From NCBI RefSeq assembly GCF_000321225.1, contig NW_004451008.1:552585-616584 (forward strand): a DNA stretch of 64,000 bases. The letters are read 5' to 3'. Source of the stretch: Odobenus rosmarus divergens (taxonomy: Eukaryota > Chordata > Mammalia > Carnivora > Odobenidae). Below the pieces are notes generated by a model. That model made no database searches. It was not told the DNA's origin and saw nothing but the letters and a program-made list of their open reading frames with translations. The first letter of the stretch is position 1. Each line of letters starts with the position of its first letter. Shown here piece after piece: positions 61,298 to 64,000 of the stretch. Both the position numbers and the translations under genes were made by a program.

Positions 61298-61860
61298 GAG
61301 TTATTATTGCTGTTATATAATAAATGTGACTCAACTGTTTTTGAAGCGATTTGCATTTCTGGTAAAACATCATTATTTGTGAACCACTAACAGGTTGTCT
61401 TTCCCCACTGTCAAACAATGTAAAACATACCTTGACCTGCACATGTGTGGATTTCTGACCTTGTGACAACACGGTCCCCCAATACACTAACTGTGGAAAA
61501 CAAACAGGAGCATCTGCTGAAGGATTTCTGAGAGAACCAGTGGAAAACGGCACTACATTCTCAGTCGGCTCCAAGCACAGAAAGAGAGGAATGTGCTAGG
61601 AGGGACATGTGCTAAGTAGTAAAAGGTGGAAAAAGCAAAGCACCCCCAGGCCTTACAAGAAAAAGCAGCTGTCTCCAGAGCCCACCTGCCACGTGCATTT
61701 ACACAGCAGGAAGCCTCAGATCTCTTGGGCCTTTGCTCCCGCAGCTGTGACAGGCAAGACTCATAGTACGTGGTGTGACTCTCATCAGCACTGGGGGGGA
61801 CCAACTCCTCCCTGTTTGCCTGGGACTTGTTTCCAGTTTGGGCGCCAGAAGTCCCCAATC

Positions 61861-62487
61861 CCTAATGGATAAAGAAGAGGTGGTATATATACACAATGGA
61901 ATATTATGCAGCCATCAAAAGGAATGAGATCTTGCCATTTGCAACGACGTGGATGGAACTGGAGGGTGTTATGCTGAGTGAGTCAATCAGAGAAAGACAT
62001 GTATCATATGACCTCACTGATATGAGGAATTCTTAATCTCAGGAAACAAACTGAGGGTTGCTGGAGTGCTGGGGGGTGGGAGGGATGGGGTGGCTGGGTG
62101 ACAGACATTGGGGAGGGTATGTGCTATGGCGAGTGCTGTGAATTGTGCAAGACTGTTGAATCACAGATCTGTGCCTCTGAAACAAATAATGCAATATATG
62201 TTAAGAAAAAAAAGAAGAAGAAGAAGATAGCAGGAGGGGAAGAATGAAGGGGAGTAAATCAGAGGGGGAGACGAACCATTAGAGACAATGGACTCTGAAA
62301 AACAAACTGAGGGTTCTAGAGGGGAGGGGCGTAGGGGGATGGGTTAGCCTGGTGATGGGTATTAAAGAGGCCACATTCTGCGTGGAGCACTGGGTGTTAT
62401 GCACAAACAATGAATCATGGAGCACTACATCCAAAACTAATGATGTAATGTGTGGTGATTAACATAACAATAAAAAATTTAAAAAAA
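61861..62487 (+). mobile_element. 5'-truncated carnivore L1 3' end
   Basis: CACAATGGAATATTATGCAG, TGCAACGACGTGGATGGAAC, then the same 3' UTR as at 34.75 kb (GGGTTGCTGGAGTGCTGGGG; TGGGTTAGCCTGGTGATGGG) and an A-rich tail. AGAAGTCCCCAATCC before and AGAAGTCCCCCATCC after are the target duplication. The reading frame is too short and truncated to be active. Confidence 0.92.
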
Positions 62488-62502
62488 AGAAGTCCCCCAT
62501 CC

Positions 62503-64000
62503 CAGAAACCCCTTAGTCTCAGGCAAACCAGGATGGCCTGTCACCCTAAGGTCCAGCAACTTGCACAGAAGCCTCCGCAGCTCATGTCATTTATGTCGTG
62601 GGCCAGCGCAGAGGGACAGCTGATGGGACCAGAGGGGCTAGAGCCTGGCTGAGTCCTGATATTGCTCCTGGCAGGAGGAGTCCATGAGACATGTGCACGG
62701 AGGCCCAGAGAAGCAGGGCCAAGGTCAACTAGTACAAGGCAAGTGTGTGCAGGGACAGGACAGGCCCCGCGTGTCACTCCCAGCTTGTTCAAAGATTGGC
62801 ATGCCTTGAAAACAATATTCCACTTTGGATGATTATACAGGGGACAGGGAGAAAGTGACCTTCTTTGGTAAAAGTTATATATTCACCTGGCCTATTAGGT
62901 TGAAGGTAAAGGAATTACTGCATATACTGACTATATGATTAAATTGTAAACGTCATTATCTTTCATTTCCCAGTTTTCCATTTACTTTAATGAATAACTT
63001 TATCCATTTATGCCAAGAATATAGGCCTCTTACATGGTGCTAGGCTTAAAGTCCTCTAAAAATATCTTTTAAATTATTTTTTCTGATTATAAGTTGGTAC
63101 AGTTCTCCCACTTTGGCTTGTTTTATTCTCTTTTTTGTTTGTCTGTTCTTTGTTGTGTGGTTATTTGTTGTGTGAGTCTTGAGCCAGGCATCTGCTTAAG
63201 ACACATATTAGGGTCTTAATTTTACATAGCTGTTTCTGTGAACAGTGGTATTGTGTTTAGCAGCATCCTGCTCTGACGGCTGACAGCAAGCACCTGCTGG
63301 CTGGCTGGTCTCAGAGGCCCTGTCACAGCCTGAGCTTGGGAGCATGGGTTACAAAAACCCTCCAGAGGAGGAAAGCCCAGCATTCGCAAGGTTTCTTTAT
63401 TTCCACGGGAGGGCACTGTCTACCGTGGGGGGGATGGGCCTGTGGTACCCCCGGAGGACTAAGGAGTCCCGCCTGGAAGTTTGGACTGACTGGCTGCCAG
63501 GTTCTGGTGTGTTCTAGGGTCATTTTAGCTCACCTGCCTCGCCCCTTATGACCGAGGCAGAGCCTCTGTGTGCTCTCGTCAAGCCTGAGACAGGCGCATT
63601 GGTGTCTGGTGGAGAGAAGGAGTGGGCAAAATTACATCTAAGGGAGAGAGAGACAGCTGGATTGTGGAAGACTTCACAGACTTCATTTGGTGTAAAAACA
63701 ATTAGGACTAATTGCAGACTTTGTCCAAGGGAAACAGGAGAGGGAAACAGTACTGATTCGTTACACAGGTATTAAGCAGCCACTATATACATGATGACCT
63801 TTGGAGGCCATGGGGTGCAGGGATGGCCCTGGAGGAGGAGCCCAGCCAGTGCAGGGTGGGGGTGCAGGCTTGTTCCCTCTGCAGCCTCCCCCCTGACCCT
63901 CAGCTCAGACTCCCTACCAACATAGAGCTTCCGGAGGGGCTTGCCAGTCCACAAGGCCAGGGGCACACACGGAGGCACCTTGGGTCATCCCTGGGCCAGC
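62503..64000. other. Gene-free right end of window
   Basis: No exon, young repeat or RNA gene recognised. By the human gene order the next gene would be AHSG, but nothing of it is visible here. Confidence 0.5.

Overview
This window is nuclear DNA from a carnivore, most likely an arctoid caniform (bear, seal, mustelid or relative). About eighteen full or partial copies of the carnivore tRNA-derived SINE are present, recognised by a head reading GGGGCGCCTGGGTGGCTCAG and an AAATAAATAAAATCTT tail. Two 5'-truncated carnivore L1 tails with intact target-site duplications are also present. I saw no young dog-type SINE (GGGATCCCTGGGTGGCGCAG).

Three protein-coding genes can be assembled exon by exon, in the order known from human 3q27: CRYGS - TBCCD1 - DNAJB11. 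CRYGS (minus strand, 12,457-18,607; 3 exons; 178 aa) encodes the lens structural protein gamma-S crystallin. TBCCD1 (minus strand, coding 23,378-34,540; 6 coding exons; 554 aa) encodes a centrosomal TBCC-domain protein; its probable non-coding first exon lies in a CpG island near 37.7 kb. DNAJB11 (plus strand, 40,059-57,395; 10 exons; 358 aa) encodes ERdj3, an ER-lumen Hsp40 co-chaperone of BiP. All three frames join without a break: every intron is GT-AG and the exon phases sum exactly. TBCCD1 and DNAJB11 are divergently transcribed from separate CpG islands about 2 kb apart. The three genes share a neighbourhood but not a pathway.

Layout: 1-12.4 kb is gene-free, with a 43-bp minisatellite, SINEs, old L1 tails and a local templated duplication. 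12.4-18.7 kb is CRYGS. 18.7-23.4 kb is intergenic or TBCCD1 3' UTR, including a candidate unassigned terminal exon. 23.4-37.85 kb is TBCCD1. 37.85-40.0 kb is the two-promoter interval. 40-57.7 kb is DNAJB11. 57.7-64 kb is gene-free, with SINEs, a MaLR-type LTR and a young L1 tail. No RNA gene, CRISPR array or prokaryotic system was seen.

The most unusual structures are two local templated copy events. One is a 368-bp direct copy dropped into the middle of a SINE (2,332-2,699, from 4,472-4,839). The other is a 266-bp inverted copy in DNAJB11 intron 2 (43,813-44,078 versus 45,784-46,049). Other points worth checking are an overlapping upstream ORF at the TBCCD1 start, Maf-type elements upstream of CRYGS, an ERSE-like spacing in the DNAJB11 promoter, and CTCF-like sites. 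I see no evidence for a wholly new biological system here. Family names and human comparisons come from memory, not from a search.
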